Below are positions 7,459-16,618 of a DNA stretch of 64,000 nt, in pieces (position 1 is the first letter of the stretch; each line of letters starts with the position of its first letter). The DNA lies in the NCBI GenBank assembly GCA_031398325.1, contig JANNNB010000201.1, positions 7,133-71,132 on the forward strand, read 5' to 3'. A model generated the notes under the pieces. That model worked only from the letters and a program-made list of their open reading frames with translations, ran no database searches and was not told where the DNA came from. A program made the position numbers and the translations under genes. The stretch is from Sva-07 sp031398325. GTDB taxonomy: Bacteria; Actinomycetota; Acidimicrobiia; Acidimicrobiales; Ilumatobacteraceae.

Positions 7459-8643
7459 CTACAGGTCGGACTTGCTGGCGTTCGCCAGGAATCGTTCCAA
7501 TGGGCCGGCGAGTTGATCACCGTTGATCAGGAATGCGTCATGGCCGTGCGGTGAATCGATCTCCACGTAGTCGGCTGCGACACCGGCCGAATTCACGGCG
7601 TCGGCGATCTGACGCTGCTGGTACGACGGATACAGCATGTCGCTCGAGATCCCGACCGCCAGGGTCGGTGCCGTCACGCGCGCAATGGCATCGTGCAAGG
7701 TGCCGCGTCCGCGAGCGATGTCATGAAGGTCCATCGCCTTGGAGATCGCGAGGTAGCTGTTCGTGTCGAAACGCTTCGCCAACTTCGCCCCGTGGTACTC
7801 GAGGTATCGCTCGACCTCGAATCGTTGCCACATTCCGAGCGTGTCGCCGACCTGCGCCTTGTCGGCGAGTTCGCGGCCGAACCGATCGGTGAAGACGTTG
7901 TCGCTGCGGAACGTCACCTGCGCGACCATCCGGGCGATCTCGAGCCCCTGTTGGGGCCCCTCGCCCGGCGCTGCGTCGTAGTAGTCACCGCCGCGCCACG
8001 CCGGATCGAGGCGGATGGCCCGACGCCCGATCGCCCCCCAAGCGATCTGTTGTGCCGTGGCCTGCATGCAGGTGGCGATCGCGACGAGCGAACGGACCCG
8101 CCGGGGATACATCACGGCCCATTCGAGTGCCTGCATCCCGCCCATCGATCCGCCGATCACCGACATCCAGCGCGTGACGCCGAGATGCTCGGACAGGCGG
8201 GCCTGGGCCCGGACCATGTCGCGGATCGTGACCACGGGAAAGCGCGACCCGAAAGCGACACCGTCCACGGGATGCGGCGACGCCGGCCCCGTCGAGCCTT
8301 GGCATCCGCCGAGCACGTTCGCGCACACCACGAAGTACTTGTCGGTGTCGATCGGCTTGCCCGGTCCGATCGTGTCGTCCCACCAACCAGGTGCGCTGTG
8401 CCCACGCCCGGCCGGCCCGGCGGCGTGGCTGTCTCCTGTCCAGGCGTGGCAGACGAGCACCGCGTTCGCGGCGTCGGCGTCGAGGCGCCCCCAGGTCTCG
8501 TAAGCCACGACGACGTCGCTGAGCATGACACCGCAGTCGAGGGCGAACCGGCGGTCGGTCGCGAACGTGAAGAACTTGCGATGCCCTGGATCGTCGCCCG
8601 GCAGCCAGGCGCCGGTTGCGGGGAGCAGGGGGACGTTTGTCAT
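7459..8643 (-). CDS. metX: Homoserine O-acetyltransferase (MetX type)
   Basis: 394-residue alpha/beta-hydrolase fold acyltransferase that activates homoserine for methionine synthesis. The nucleophile elbow is VIGGSMGGMQALEW. Catalytic Asp and His lie in GISSDMLYPSYQQ and SPHGHDAF. HAWTGDSHAAG and the GPASPHP segment are family features. ATG at 8643 gives the expected N terminus; the frame extends upstream but without matching sequence. It heads a run with fpg and two small genes. Acetyl versus succinyl donor preference cannot be read reliably; the acetyltransferase is usual in actinobacteria. No SAM riboswitch was seen upstream. Confidence 0.9.
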   Translation of the reverse strand: MTNVPLLPATGAWLPGDDPGHRKFFTFATDRRFALDCGVMLSDVVVAYETWGRLDADAANAVLVCHAWTGDSHAAGPAGRGHSAPGWWDDTIGPGKPIDTDKYFVVCANVLGGCQGSTGPASPHPVDGVAFGSRFPVVTIRDMVRAQARLSEHLGVTRWMSVIGGSMGGMQALEWAVMYPRRVRSLVAIATCMQATAQQIAWGAIGRRAIRLDPAWRGGDYYDAAPGEGPQQGLEIARMVAQVTFRSDNVFTDRFGRELADKAQVGDTLGMWQRFEVERYLEYHGAKLAKRFDTNSYLAISKAMDLHDIARGRGTLHDAIARVTAPTLAVGISSDMLYPSYQQRQIADAVNSAGVAADYVEIDSPHGHDAFLINGDQLAGPLERFLANASKSDL

Positions 8644-8707
8644 CGTGGCCGATGTCGACGCGACGATGGCGTGTCGCGAACCGACGAGACGCCAGGGTAC
8701 CAGCGCG

Positions 8708-9187
8708 TCAGATCGCGCCGAGGATGGGTTGCGCGAAGCGCATTCGTTGGTCGTAGCCCGTCTCGTAGGGCATGAACCCGTTGCGGTCGGGAAAGAGCAA
8801 CTGGACCATCGAGAACGGCGCCCCGCGGTACCAGGCGAACGCCGTCGGGAAGTACCACCCGTGTTCATCGAGGTCGACCGGTGCGAACATGCATCGCAGC
8901 TCGTTGTCGAGCAACCCGACCAGTTCGACGCCGAGGGGGATGTCGGTCCCTCCGCGGCACGCGTCCACCACCATCGTCACCAGACCGTTCGCAGCGGCGG
9001 GAGCGAGTCCGAACACGGCGATCTCCGCGAAGCCGACTGCGGCCGGAACACCGATCGAGTACGCATAGCTCGGCACCGGCGGGTCGTCCTCGGGTCGTGC
9101 CAGCACCGGCTCGATCGCCCAACCGTTCGTCTCGATCATCCATTCGATCTTCTCGGCGTGGTCGATGTGGAAGTCGGGCAACTCCAT
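8708..9187 (-). CDS. DUF4262 family protein
   Basis: 159 residues matching the DUF4262 layout: an N-terminal helix with HAEKIEWMIETNGWAIEPV, then PSYAYSIGV, and a C-terminal WYRGAPFSMVQLLFPDRNG. No catalytic motif or membrane segment. The function of the family is unknown. ATG 9187 is preceded by GTG 9190; either could start it. It stands between metX and the phosphotransferase on the same strand and shows no sign of transfer. Confidence 0.75.
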   Translation of the reverse strand: MELPDFHIDHAEKIEWMIETNGWAIEPVLARPEDDPPVPSYAYSIGVPAAVGFAEIAVFGLAPAAANGLVTMVVDACRGGTDIPLGVELVGLLDNELRCMFAPVDLDEHGWYFPTAFAWYRGAPFSMVQLLFPDRNGFMPYETGYDQRMRFAQPILGAI

Positions 9188-9213
9188 CACGTCAGCATTC
9201 CAGACGGCGACGT

Positions 9214-10251
9214 TCAGATCGCGGCGAGGGAGTCGAGGTCGATGGCGTGCTGCAGGTGACGAGTCGCCATGGCGGCGAACATCGCTTCGCTGCGTTCGCT
9301 CACTCCGACGACCTGTGATGCGATGACGGCCATGATCACGCCGCCGAACGCATCACGACGGTACTGATCCCACAACCAACGGTCATCGACGTCGATGCCG
9401 TACTCGGCCAGCGCTGAGGCATACACGTCGAGCAGCCGTCGTTCCTCGACCCGTCGATCCGCGGGAACCAGACCGGCGCCGAGAAAGTACGCCAGGTCGC
9501 CCGTCGGAGATCCGTGGCCGGGCGTCTGCCAGTCGACCACGGTGACCGGTGGCCCGCCTGCCTTGGTCCCGAACAGCATGTTGTCGAGGCGGTAGTCGCC
9601 GTGGGTGACCGCGAGCGGCACGTCGGGCCGGTCGCTGACCCATGCCTCGATGCGTGGCCCGAACGACTCAGCGACAGCTGCTGCCTCGTCCGACAGGTGC
9701 CCCCGGAACGCCGCCATGAACGACGGGAAGAACATCGCCCACATCGCGGCGAGCTGGGTCGCGTCGTCGGGGCCCGTGCGGCGGGTGAGCCAGTCGATGT
9801 CGTGCAGCGTGGGGTCGTCCCACCTGGGACCGTGCAGACGAGCGAGCTCACGGACCGCGAGTTCGGCGGTCGCTACGTCGCACCCGGTGATCTGGTTGCC
9901 CTGCTCCGCGGGGGTCATGTCTTCGAGGACCAGTACGAAATCACCGCTCCCTTCGTCCCACTCCCCGTGATGGCAATGAGGCGCGCGCACGTCGACCGAC
10001 GACGCCACCTCGAGGTAGAACTTGACCTCGCGTTCATAGTTGCGCAGCATGACGCCGGTCATGCGGCTCGTCGGGTCGTCGGATGGCAGCTTGATCACCA
10101 CCGACGCCGGGAGTTCGGGCGACGCGTCGACGAGTTCGACTCGCAGGTTCATCCCGACGAGACCGTCACCGATTCGCGACTGGACGGTGCTGCCGACGTC
10201 ACCTCCCAGCACGTTCGACAACCATTCAGCGGTGACATGCTCGGCGTCCAT
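9214..10251 (-). CDS. APH-type aminoglycoside/small-molecule phosphotransferase family
   Basis: 345-residue protein-kinase-like phosphotransferase. The catalytic loop is VTHGDYRLDNML (Brenner-type HGDxxxxN) and the metal-binding segment is VVDWQTPGHGSPTGDLAYFL. VVIKLPSDD carries the ATP-binding lysine. It resembles the uncharacterised ecdysteroid-kinase/DUF1679-like branch more than true antibiotic-modifying enzymes, so resistance should not be assumed. ATG 10251 lies 7 nt after a TACCGT box, suggesting a leaderless transcript. It is divergent from SURF1. Confidence 0.85.
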   Translation of the reverse strand: MDAEHVTAEWLSNVLGGDVGSTVQSRIGDGLVGMNLRVELVDASPELPASVVIKLPSDDPTSRMTGVMLRNYEREVKFYLEVASSVDVRAPHCHHGEWDEGSGDFVLVLEDMTPAEQGNQITGCDVATAELAVRELARLHGPRWDDPTLHDIDWLTRRTGPDDATQLAAMWAMFFPSFMAAFRGHLSDEAAAVAESFGPRIEAWVSDRPDVPLAVTHGDYRLDNMLFGTKAGGPPVTVVDWQTPGHGSPTGDLAYFLGAGLVPADRRVEERRLLDVYASALAEYGIDVDDRWLWDQYRRDAFGGVIMAVIASQVVGVSERSEAMFAAMATRHLQHAIDLDSLAAI

Positions 10252-10258
10252 CCGCGGG

Positions 10259-10285
10259 ACGGTAGTTGGCAGGCTCGGGTACCTT
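10259..10285. promoter_or_regulatory. Divergent -10 boxes of the phosphotransferase gene and SURF1
   Basis: Minus-strand TACCGT (10264-10259) is 7 nt before the ATG at 10251. Plus-strand TACCTT (10280-10285) is 10 nt before the ATG at 10296. The two start codons are only 44 bp apart. Assignment rests on motif and spacing alone. Confidence 0.4.
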
Positions 10286-10295
10286 CGTGGCAGAG

Positions 10296-11102
10296 ATGTA
10301 CCGGTTCCTGCTGCGCCCCAAATGGATCGCGTTCCACGCCCTGTGCCTGTTCGGCATCGCGCTCATGCTCTGGCTCGCGATGTGGCAACTGCGCCGGCTC
10401 GACGAGCGCCAGGAGTTCAACGCGCAGGTCGTGGCACGGTCTGAACAGCCAGCCGTCACGATCGACGAACTCCTCGTCGAACCCGACTTCGATCCGGACG
10501 AGGCGTCGTGGCGCCAGGTCACGGCCGCCGGCACGTGGCTACCCCAGCAGATCGTCGTGTTCAACCGGACACAAGGCGGCGTGGCGGGCGACAACATCCT
10601 CACGGCGCTCGTACAGGACGATGGCGTCACGGTGCTCGTGAACCGCGGCTTCGTACCGCTCGACACACCCACTCCCCCGCCGCCAACGGGGCGCGTCGAG
10701 ATCCTCGGCACCGTTCGACCGTCGCAGGAGCGGCGTACCGGCGAACTCACCGACGACGAACTCGCCGTGACCGAAGTGCGCCGGGTCGACATCGATCGGT
10801 TGGCCCCGCAGCTCCCGGGCCAGGTGGCACCCGTGTACCTCGATCTCGTCGCCAGCGAACCTGCGATCTCCGCGGTCGACCCGGCTCCGGTACCGGCGCC
10901 CGACCTGTCCGACGGCCCCCACCTCAGCTATGCCGGTCAGTGGTTCATCTTCGCGGTGGCGGTCGCGATCGGTTGGGTGTTCGCCGTGCGTCGCTCGATC
11001 CGCACTCGACGGCGGGACGCGCTCACGGCCGAACCAGGCGGGCCAACCGAGTCGGATTCCCCGTCACCAGCTTCCGCCGCAGCGCCCACGACGACGATCT
11101 GA
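10296..11102 (+). CDS. SURF1-family protein, cytochrome oxidase assembly
   Basis: 268 residues with two transmembrane helices bracketing a periplasmic domain: WIAFHALCLFGIALMLWLAM near the N terminus and WFIFAVAVAIGWVFAV near the C terminus. Family signatures include WQLRRLDERQEFN, VLVNRGFVP and the final YAGQWFIFA. SURF1 proteins assist haem insertion into cytochrome c oxidase subunit I. ATG 10296 was chosen over an upstream TTG (10266) because it places the first helix at the usual distance. The last 80 bp overlap the lycopene cyclase gene tail to tail; the tail there is low-complexity Pro/Ala/Thr/Ser. Confidence 0.9.
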   Translation: MYRFLLRPKWIAFHALCLFGIALMLWLAMWQLRRLDERQEFNAQVVARSEQPAVTIDELLVEPDFDPDEASWRQVTAAGTWLPQQIVVFNRTQGGVAGDNILTALVQDDGVTVLVNRGFVPLDTPTPPPPTGRVEILGTVRPSQERRTGELTDDELAVTEVRRVDIDRLAPQLPGQVAPVYLDLVASEPAISAVDPAPVPAPDLSDGPHLSYAGQWFIFAVAVAIGWVFAVRRSIRTRRRDALTAEPGGPTESDSPSPASAAAPTTTI

Positions 11103-12303
11103 ACAGCCGCGCCATCACGCCGGCGATCTCGGTCGGCGGTGTGTCGATGCGCAGATAGGCCGACCAGTCGTCGACCGGGAGGTCGAAGAAGCTGTCGAAG
11201 AAACCCATGACGTCACGACCGTCCAATCGCATCAGCGTGTCGAGACCGACGTCGTGGAACACCCGGGTACGCCGTAACGCAGGCGGCCAGACGCTGTCCC
11301 AGATGGCACTCGGATCGATCGGACCGGGCGATGCGGCTGTTGACTCGATGCGATCCACGACCCGCGGCACGGCGCGCAGGGACGCTCCGAGCGAGTAGCC
11401 GGTCGCCGGGTGTACGAACCCCGCCGCCGAACCGAACGCCACGACCGGCTGGTCGGCCGCAGGCAACGCTCCGCCCATCGGAATTCGGACGTACTCACTG
11501 CGAACGGCCCCCGCCAGCAATTCGTCCGGATGCCGGCCGAGCCGTCCTGCCAGACGCGCCAGGAGCGCGACCGGCTCGATCGCCGGTCGTGCGGCGAGCA
11601 CCGTCTCCTCGACCAACCATCCATCGGCGACCGGCATCGAATACGCGAACGTGTCGACCCCGCTCGGGCCGATCGTGGAGGCTCGGTCGGCGGAACCGCC
11701 GTGCACCGGCCGGAGATCCATCAAGGTGGGCACGCCGAGCGAACCCTCCGGCGGTTCGGGCAACACGACACCGAGCGCGGTCTGCCAGGCGGGCTGCCCG
11801 GCACGACTGCTGCGCGCCCAGTCCGGCGCGAACCGCGATGGCCATCCCGCGGCATCGATCACGAGCCGCGTCGCCAGGATTTGGTCGCGCGCCAGCACTA
11901 CTCGGTGGTGGAGTGGCCCGTGCTCGACGCGTTCGACGTGACCGGTCCAGTGGTCGACGCCAGCGCGGAGCGACGTCTTCATCGCCGTGTTGTCGACGAT
12001 GCCGTACGGTCGATCGAGCACGTGCGCGCGGTGACCCACGGCGGTGACGTGTCCGAGCAGCGGCTCGAACCAGGCCGTGCCGTCGGCATGTGGCCCAGCG
12101 ATCGGTCCAGCGTCGAGCCAGGTCGTGAGATCGGTGACATCGTCGACCCAGCATCCGTACGTCGCCTCCCACTCCGCATCGGGCCCGACGAGGATCGTTG
12201 CCAGGCCTCGCCGCATGCACCCGTGCGCGAGCGCGCTGCCGGCGGGACCGTCACCGATCACCACCACGTCGACGAGGCCGGCCAGATCGACGGCGTTGGC
12301 CAT
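11023..12303 (-). CDS. Lycopene cyclase family FAD-dependent protein (CrtL/CrtY-like)
   Basis: 426-residue flavoprotein. The dinucleotide-binding motif VVIGDGPAGSALAHG is at the N terminus, YGCWVDD matches the lycopene-cyclase FAD region, and the C-terminal half has IPMGGALP and FGSAAGFVHPATGYSLGASL, which are diagnostic. It would convert lycopene to beta- (or gamma-) carotene at the membrane. The ATG at 12303 overlaps the stop of the MBL gene by one base (TGATG), so the two are coupled. No crtB, crtI or crtE is in this window, so the pathway is scattered. Its 3' end runs 80 bp into SURF1 antisense. Confidence 0.85.
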   Translation of the reverse strand: MANAVDLAGLVDVVVIGDGPAGSALAHGCMRRGLATILVGPDAEWEATYGCWVDDVTDLTTWLDAGPIAGPHADGTAWFEPLLGHVTAVGHRAHVLDRPYGIVDNTAMKTSLRAGVDHWTGHVERVEHGPLHHRVVLARDQILATRLVIDAAGWPSRFAPDWARSSRAGQPAWQTALGVVLPEPPEGSLGVPTLMDLRPVHGGSADRASTIGPSGVDTFAYSMPVADGWLVEETVLAARPAIEPVALLARLAGRLGRHPDELLAGAVRSEYVRIPMGGALPAADQPVVAFGSAAGFVHPATGYSLGASLRAVPRVVDRIESTAASPGPIDPSAIWDSVWPPALRRTRVFHDVGLDTLMRLDGRDVMGFFDSFFDLPVDDWSAYLRIDTPPTEIAGVMARLFRSSSWALRRKLVTGNPTRLARLVRP

Positions 12304-13268
12304 CACGAGTGCTCGAGCTGTGCCATCCGCCGGAACTGCTCCACCACGTCAGGGGTCTGGTGCGAAGGATCGAGCGTCCGGTACACGGTCTCGACGTTCA
12401 CTGCGATCCGGCCGAACTCACCGAGCTCGTTGAAACGCTCGTCCGCCCCGATGCGCGCCCCGATCTCGCGAGCGGCCTCGAACGCGTCGATGCCCGCCTC
12501 GTACGCAGACGACGCCTCGCGGTCGACATGGGCGAGGTACTCACGCACCGCTGCCACACCGGACTTGTCGGTCACCGGCCCGTGGCCCGGCACGACGGTC
12601 GCGACGTCCATAGCCAGCATGAGGTCGCAGGCGGCGACCCAGTTCGACAGCGGTCCGGCCCACACGATCGGGGTGCCACCGATGAACAGGATGTCGCCGG
12701 TGTACACCGTCGATGCATCGGGGACGTGCACGATCGTGTCGCCCGCGGTGTGCGCAGGCCCGACCTCGATCAACTCGACGGCACGTCCGCCGACGTCGAG
12801 CGCCAAACGACCGTCGAACGTCCGGCTCGGCATCTCCAGTTCGATCCCGTCGAAGTCGAACTCGCCGAAGAAGCTCCTGAACAGTTCTCCGACCTCGCCA
12901 GGGGCATTGTTCAGGGCAGCGAGCATCGCCGGCGGCACCTCGGCCATCTCGTGTGCCGTCGCCGTCGACGCCACGATCTCCGCCGCGTTCCATCGGCGCG
13001 TCACCTCGCTGTTGCCGTAGCAATGGTCACCGTTGGCATGGGTGTTGACGAGCGACGAGATCGGAGCCTGCTCGGTGAGGGGCGCCATGCGGTCGAGCAT
13101 CGCTTCGGTCAGGCGTAGATCGAAGAGGGTGTCGACGAGCAAGGACTGGCCGTCTCCGACGATCAGTCCTGCGTTGCTCCAACCCCAGCCGCCGCTGCGT
13201 TGCACGTAGGCGTGGCATCCGGCGCCAACTTCCTGAAGCGTCGATGCGGAGTCGTCATGGTGTGCCAT
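12303..13268 (-). CDS. MBL-fold metallo-hydrolase
   Basis: 321 residues with the metallo-beta-lactamase fold: THANGDH is a variant of the HxHxDH metal site (the middle His is Asn), with further ligands in GPAHTAGD, YTGDILF and VVPGHGP. The longer C-terminal helical part (AHVDREASSAYEAGIDAFEA) resembles the class of MBL hydrolases that act on small esters or thioesters. Start at ATG 13268 (7 nt after CAGGAT) is preferred to 13277. The gene is translationally linked to the lycopene cyclase, which may mean a shared role; the substrate is unknown. Confidence 0.8.
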   Translation of the reverse strand: MAHHDDSASTLQEVGAGCHAYVQRSGGWGWSNAGLIVGDGQSLLVDTLFDLRLTEAMLDRMAPLTEQAPISSLVNTHANGDHCYGNSEVTRRWNAAEIVASTATAHEMAEVPPAMLAALNNAPGEVGELFRSFFGEFDFDGIELEMPSRTFDGRLALDVGGRAVELIEVGPAHTAGDTIVHVPDASTVYTGDILFIGGTPIVWAGPLSNWVAACDLMLAMDVATVVPGHGPVTDKSGVAAVREYLAHVDREASSAYEAGIDAFEAAREIGARIGADERFNELGEFGRIAVNVETVYRTLDPSHQTPDVVEQFRRMAQLEHS

Positions 13269-13322
13269 GCCACGCATCCTGCCACGACCCGTTCGACGTC
13301 TGAGGACGCCACGTGCGCGCGG

Positions 13323-14645
13323 TCAGGCGGCCATCCAGCGCATGGCGAGGCGCTCGGCGAGCATCATCGTCGGCAGGTTGGTGTTCGCGTCGGGAACCGT
13401 CGGGAACACCGAGGCGTCACAGACGTACACCCGCTCGTACCCGAACACGAGGCCGTCGTCGTCGACCACCCGGCCCATCGCACACGTGCTCGAGGCGTGG
13501 ACGTAGTCGCCGGTCGCCGACTCGACCCAGGAACGGAGCGCGTCGTCGTCGCGTAGCGCACCCGCCGGCGTTCCGTGTTGGTCGATGTAGACCTCGTCGA
13601 CGGCCGCAGTGAATGCCGGTTCGTGAAGCAGCGACAGCGTGGTCCGCGCCGCTGCGACGAGCGCGTCGAGGTCGCGAGGGTCGGCGAGGAGGTCGAATCG
13701 AACGTCCGGGTCGATGAGCGGATCGGGTGACACGAGCCGAACCGTGCCGGCGTGCCCGTGCGGTCGCATGATCGCTGCCATGAGCACGCCAAGCCCTCGG
13801 ACGCCGGCATCGGCGCCGAGATGGTTGAGGGGCAGGATCTGGAAGCCGTCACGTTCGGCGATCGTCGCCGTGACGAGCATCGACTGCGGGTCGACGACGG
13901 GTTCACGAACAGCGAGCGTGAATGCGACGGAGGGGTGGTCCTGCAGGCCTTCGCCGATTCCCTGGGTGTCGACCTCGGATCGCAGGAGGATCGCCGGCGA
14001 ATGGATGGCTCCGGCAGAGAGCACGACGTGATCGGCGTCGATCGTCCGACCATCGGCGAGTCGGACGCCGGCGGCCCGTCTTCCATCGAAGATCACCGAT
14101 TCGACCACCACACCCGTGAGCACATCGAGATTGGCCCGCTGCCGCGCCGGGACGAGGTACGCGTCCGATGCGCTCACGCGCTTGCCGTTCCGGCGGGTCA
14201 GCGGCACCCTTGCCGCTCGGGCCGACGAGGCGACGAGTGCGCGATCGATCGGCCCGAGTTCGTCGACGGAGGCGAGTTCGCGCGGCACCGCAACCCGCTT
14301 CCATGCGGACTCGGCGTCGAGCCAGCCCCACGAGTCGTAGAGCGCCGGGTCCCCCTCGAGGGCGATCATGGCGTTGACCGCGCTCGAACCGCCGAGACCC
14401 CGACCGCGCCGATATGGACGCGGCGCAGACATGGCCGTTCGGGACGCGAGCAGGCCCGGGAAGGTGCGCTCCGGCAACGCCAAGGCGTCGAAGAAGTTCG
14501 CTCCTGCACCCGCGGCGAGTTCCGCGTCGGCCGCGTCGGGCCCCGCCTCGATCAGCGTCACGTGTCGAGCGAGGTCCTCGGAGAGCCGGCCGGCGACGAC
14601 GCAGCCGGCGGATCCTGCACCGACGACCACCCAGCGGCTGGTCAC
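13323..14645 (-). CDS. GMC-family FAD oxidoreductase
   Basis: 440 residues, shorter than the usual 500-550. The FAD-binding loop is WVVVGAGSAGCVVAGRLSED at the very start, GMC signature 1-like GRGLGGSSAVNAMIA follows, and signature 2 is VVLSAGAIHSPAILLRSEV. The C-terminal catalytic region reads HASSTCAMG...VCDASVFPTVPDANTN with the active-site histidine and asparagine. GTG 14645 overlaps the upstream stop (GTGA), so it is coupled to the phosphatase-like gene. Likely an alcohol oxidase/dehydrogenase; the substrate cannot be read. The cap domain is the shortened part. Confidence 0.85.
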   Translation of the reverse strand: MTSRWVVVGAGSAGCVVAGRLSEDLARHVTLIEAGPDAADAELAAGAGANFFDALALPERTFPGLLASRTAMSAPRPYRRGRGLGGSSAVNAMIALEGDPALYDSWGWLDAESAWKRVAVPRELASVDELGPIDRALVASSARAARVPLTRRNGKRVSASDAYLVPARQRANLDVLTGVVVESVIFDGRRAAGVRLADGRTIDADHVVLSAGAIHSPAILLRSEVDTQGIGEGLQDHPSVAFTLAVREPVVDPQSMLVTATIAERDGFQILPLNHLGADAGVRGLGVLMAAIMRPHGHAGTVRLVSPDPLIDPDVRFDLLADPRDLDALVAAARTTLSLLHEPAFTAAVDEVYIDQHGTPAGALRDDDALRSWVESATGDYVHASSTCAMGRVVDDDGLVFGYERVYVCDASVFPTVPDANTNLPTMMLAERLAMRWMAA

Positions 14646-15331
14646 GGTCCGGAGTCGCTCGCCACATCGATGCGCACACTCGAAGCAGCAAGCCCGGCGA
14701 GGTGCGCGGCGTCGTTGTAGCGCACGAGACGCCAACAGCCCGCTGCGTCGGTCGCGACGAACTCGGTCATCGATGTGTTCGCGGTCTGGAGTTCGAATCC
14801 GCCAGTGACGGGCAGACGGAGCAGCTGTCGGAAGATCGCATCGATCACCCCGCCGTGACACACGATCACGATGGTCTCGCCGGCACGCTCGGCAGTGATC
14901 CTCGACAAGGCCGCACCCACGCGGAGATGGAATTCAGCCGTCGTCTCGCCCCCGGGGAAGACCACGGTGTGCGGATCACCGCTCCAATCCGGCGTCCCGA
15001 AGCGCTCGATGTACTCGACGAACTTCATGCCGTCGAGCTCCGGACCCGGATCGTGTTCTCCGAATGCAGGGTCGATCTCCAGCGACGTCAGCCCGAGCGC
15101 TGGCAGCAACGTCTCAGCGGTCTGTCGAGCTCGGGCGAAGTTGCTGGCGATCACCACATCGGCGATCACCTCGGAGGTCGTCACGAGCCGGCCGGCGAGA
15201 CGCAATGCCTGTTCCGCACCCAACGGTGACAGTCCGTCACACGTCCGAAACCCCCCGATCACACGTCTGACGGTGACGTTGGACTCGCCATGGCGAATCA
15301 GGATCAGTCGGGTCGCCGCTTCGTCTCCCAC
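14642..15331 (-). CDS. Histidine phosphatase superfamily (phosphoglycerate-mutase-like) protein
   Basis: 229 residues from GTG 15331. The catalytic RHG motif lies in LILIRHGESN; the second histidine is in IVIVCHGGVIDAI, and NFARARQTAETL contains the conserved arginine. I chose GTG 15331 because TACGAT precedes it by exactly 7 nt and the N terminus then matches family length; ATG 15367 gives a 12-residue longer form. Its stop overlaps the GMC gene (GTGA). Probably a broad-specificity phosphatase; the true substrate is unknown. Confidence 0.8.
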   Translation of the reverse strand: MGDEAATRLILIRHGESNVTVRRVIGGFRTCDGLSPLGAEQALRLAGRLVTTSEVIADVVIASNFARARQTAETLLPALGLTSLEIDPAFGEHDPGPELDGMKFVEYIERFGTPDWSGDPHTVVFPGGETTAEFHLRVGAALSRITAERAGETIVIVCHGGVIDAIFRQLLRLPVTGGFELQTANTSMTEFVATDAAGCWRLVRYNDAAHLAGLAASSVRIDVASDSGP

Positions 15332-15367
15332 CGCCGCGATCGTACGACGATCGTCGTGCTTCTCCAT

Positions 15368-15393
15368 CGACCCGCCCGCACAGCTGCGGGTCG
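15368..15393. repeat. 8-bp inverted repeat in divergent intergenic region
   Basis: CGACCCGC-(10 nt)-GCGGGTCG lies between the histidine-phosphatase gene and the plus-strand gene at 15436. It could be an operator or an mRNA hairpin; nothing further supports either. Confidence 0.4.
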
Positions 15394-15435
15394 CGCCCGC
15401 TCAAGAGTCGGTCGACGACGCCCGATAGAAGATCG

Positions 15436-16569
15436 ATGACCGACACTGCCGATCTTGCGACGCGCACCGTCGATGACCGGGCTGCGTCGGCGCGCAGCTT
15501 CTACTCCGAATCGGCCTTTGGCGCTCCACTCCCCCCGCCCCACCCGGACTTCGCAACCGCCACCGTGCCAGCGGTGCCCGTTCCGACGGTGCCGCAGCTT
15601 CCGAGAGTCGTTGCCACCCCACCCACGGCAGTAACGCCGTTCGAGTTCTCCGCCTCGGCGCCGTACATGCCCACGCCGTCGACGTCGAAGTCGAAACCGA
15701 AGAAGCGGAGCAACGGTGGTGGCCGAAGGTTGGTGTGCTGGGTCCTCGTACTCGGACTGGTCGGCGCCGGTGCCTACGCCGGAGTCACCTACGGGCCAGA
15801 GTTCCTGGACCGCTCCAAAGGCGACCCGACGGCGAACGAGCCGGCAGCGCCGCTGATCTTTCCGACCGTCGTGGCGCCACTTACGCCGATGCGGACGGCG
15901 ACGTTCCTCGTCGAGCGCCGCCGCGACGACGGAGCGACGATCACCTACGAGGTCACGAACGACTTCGAGACCGGCGTGTCGCGCATGTTCATCGACCAAG
16001 AGACCGCAACTGACATCGAGGTGCTCGCAGTTTTCGATGTCGCCAACGTGAGGCTGGCCGAACGGCAGGAGTGGTACTCGATGCCACGCGGCGACTTTCC
16101 GTTCCCCGGTGGATCAGAACCCCAACGTTGGCTGCGGACGATCGACCAATACCTCCCGGCAGCAATGCGCTCCTTCGTCACGATCGACGCAGCGTCGGAA
16201 TCGACCATCGGCACCGAGGCGGTCCGTCATCTGGTCGTCACGGTCGACGCAGCGGGCCTTGCGTCCGCCGCCAAGACACCTCCCGTCGACCCGACCACGG
16301 GCCTGCCCCTCCCGGCAGTGCCACCGCTGCCCGGCGAATTCGTCCCACCGTCGAGCGTGAGTGGCAACACCGAGACCATCGGGCCCGTCACCATCGAGGT
16401 GTGGGTCGACGCCAACGGCATGGTCCGCAAACTCGTCGAACCGGCGTCGATGGGTGGTCGGGCGATCACGGTGACGTCGCTGTCGTCGGACGCATTCATC
16501 CCGACATTCCCGGCTCCGGAAGTCGTCATCCCGCTCACGGCCGGCCAACTCGTCGACCTCGCGCTCTAG
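15436..16569 (+). CDS. Membrane-anchored protein of unknown function with extracytoplasmic domain
   Basis: 377 residues. An N-terminal Pro/Val/Ala-rich cytosolic segment (about 1-85) ends in the basic stretch SKSKPKKRSNGGGRR, followed by one transmembrane helix (LVCWVLVLGLVGAGAYAGV, about residues 97-115). The remaining ~255 residues are extracytoplasmic, with alternating strands (FLVERRRDDGATITYEVTND; IEVWVDANGMVRKLVEP), reminiscent of LppX/LprG-like or outer-surface beta folds, though no family is recognised. It is upstream of purL with a 62-bp gap. A role in the envelope is inferred. Confidence 0.7.
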   Translation: MTDTADLATRTVDDRAASARSFYSESAFGAPLPPPHPDFATATVPAVPVPTVPQLPRVVATPPTAVTPFEFSASAPYMPTPSTSKSKPKKRSNGGGRRLVCWVLVLGLVGAGAYAGVTYGPEFLDRSKGDPTANEPAAPLIFPTVVAPLTPMRTATFLVERRRDDGATITYEVTNDFETGVSRMFIDQETATDIEVLAVFDVANVRLAERQEWYSMPRGDFPFPGGSEPQRWLRTIDQYLPAAMRSFVTIDAASESTIGTEAVRHLVVTVDAAGLASAAKTPPVDPTTGLPLPAVPPLPGEFVPPSSVSGNTETIGPVTIEVWVDANGMVRKLVEPASMGGRAITVTSLSSDAFIPTFPAPEVVIPLTAGQLVDLAL

Positions 16570-16618
16570 CCCGCTGGACATTTCGTACAAACGCGGCGAC
16601 GCGCCGATCACCAGTCCG

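Noticed and set aside
11410..13118. Two long plus-strand frames opposite lycopene cyclase and the MBL hydrolase
   Set aside because: Both are shadows of well-supported minus-strand enzymes; no motifs, and Arg-rich composition.
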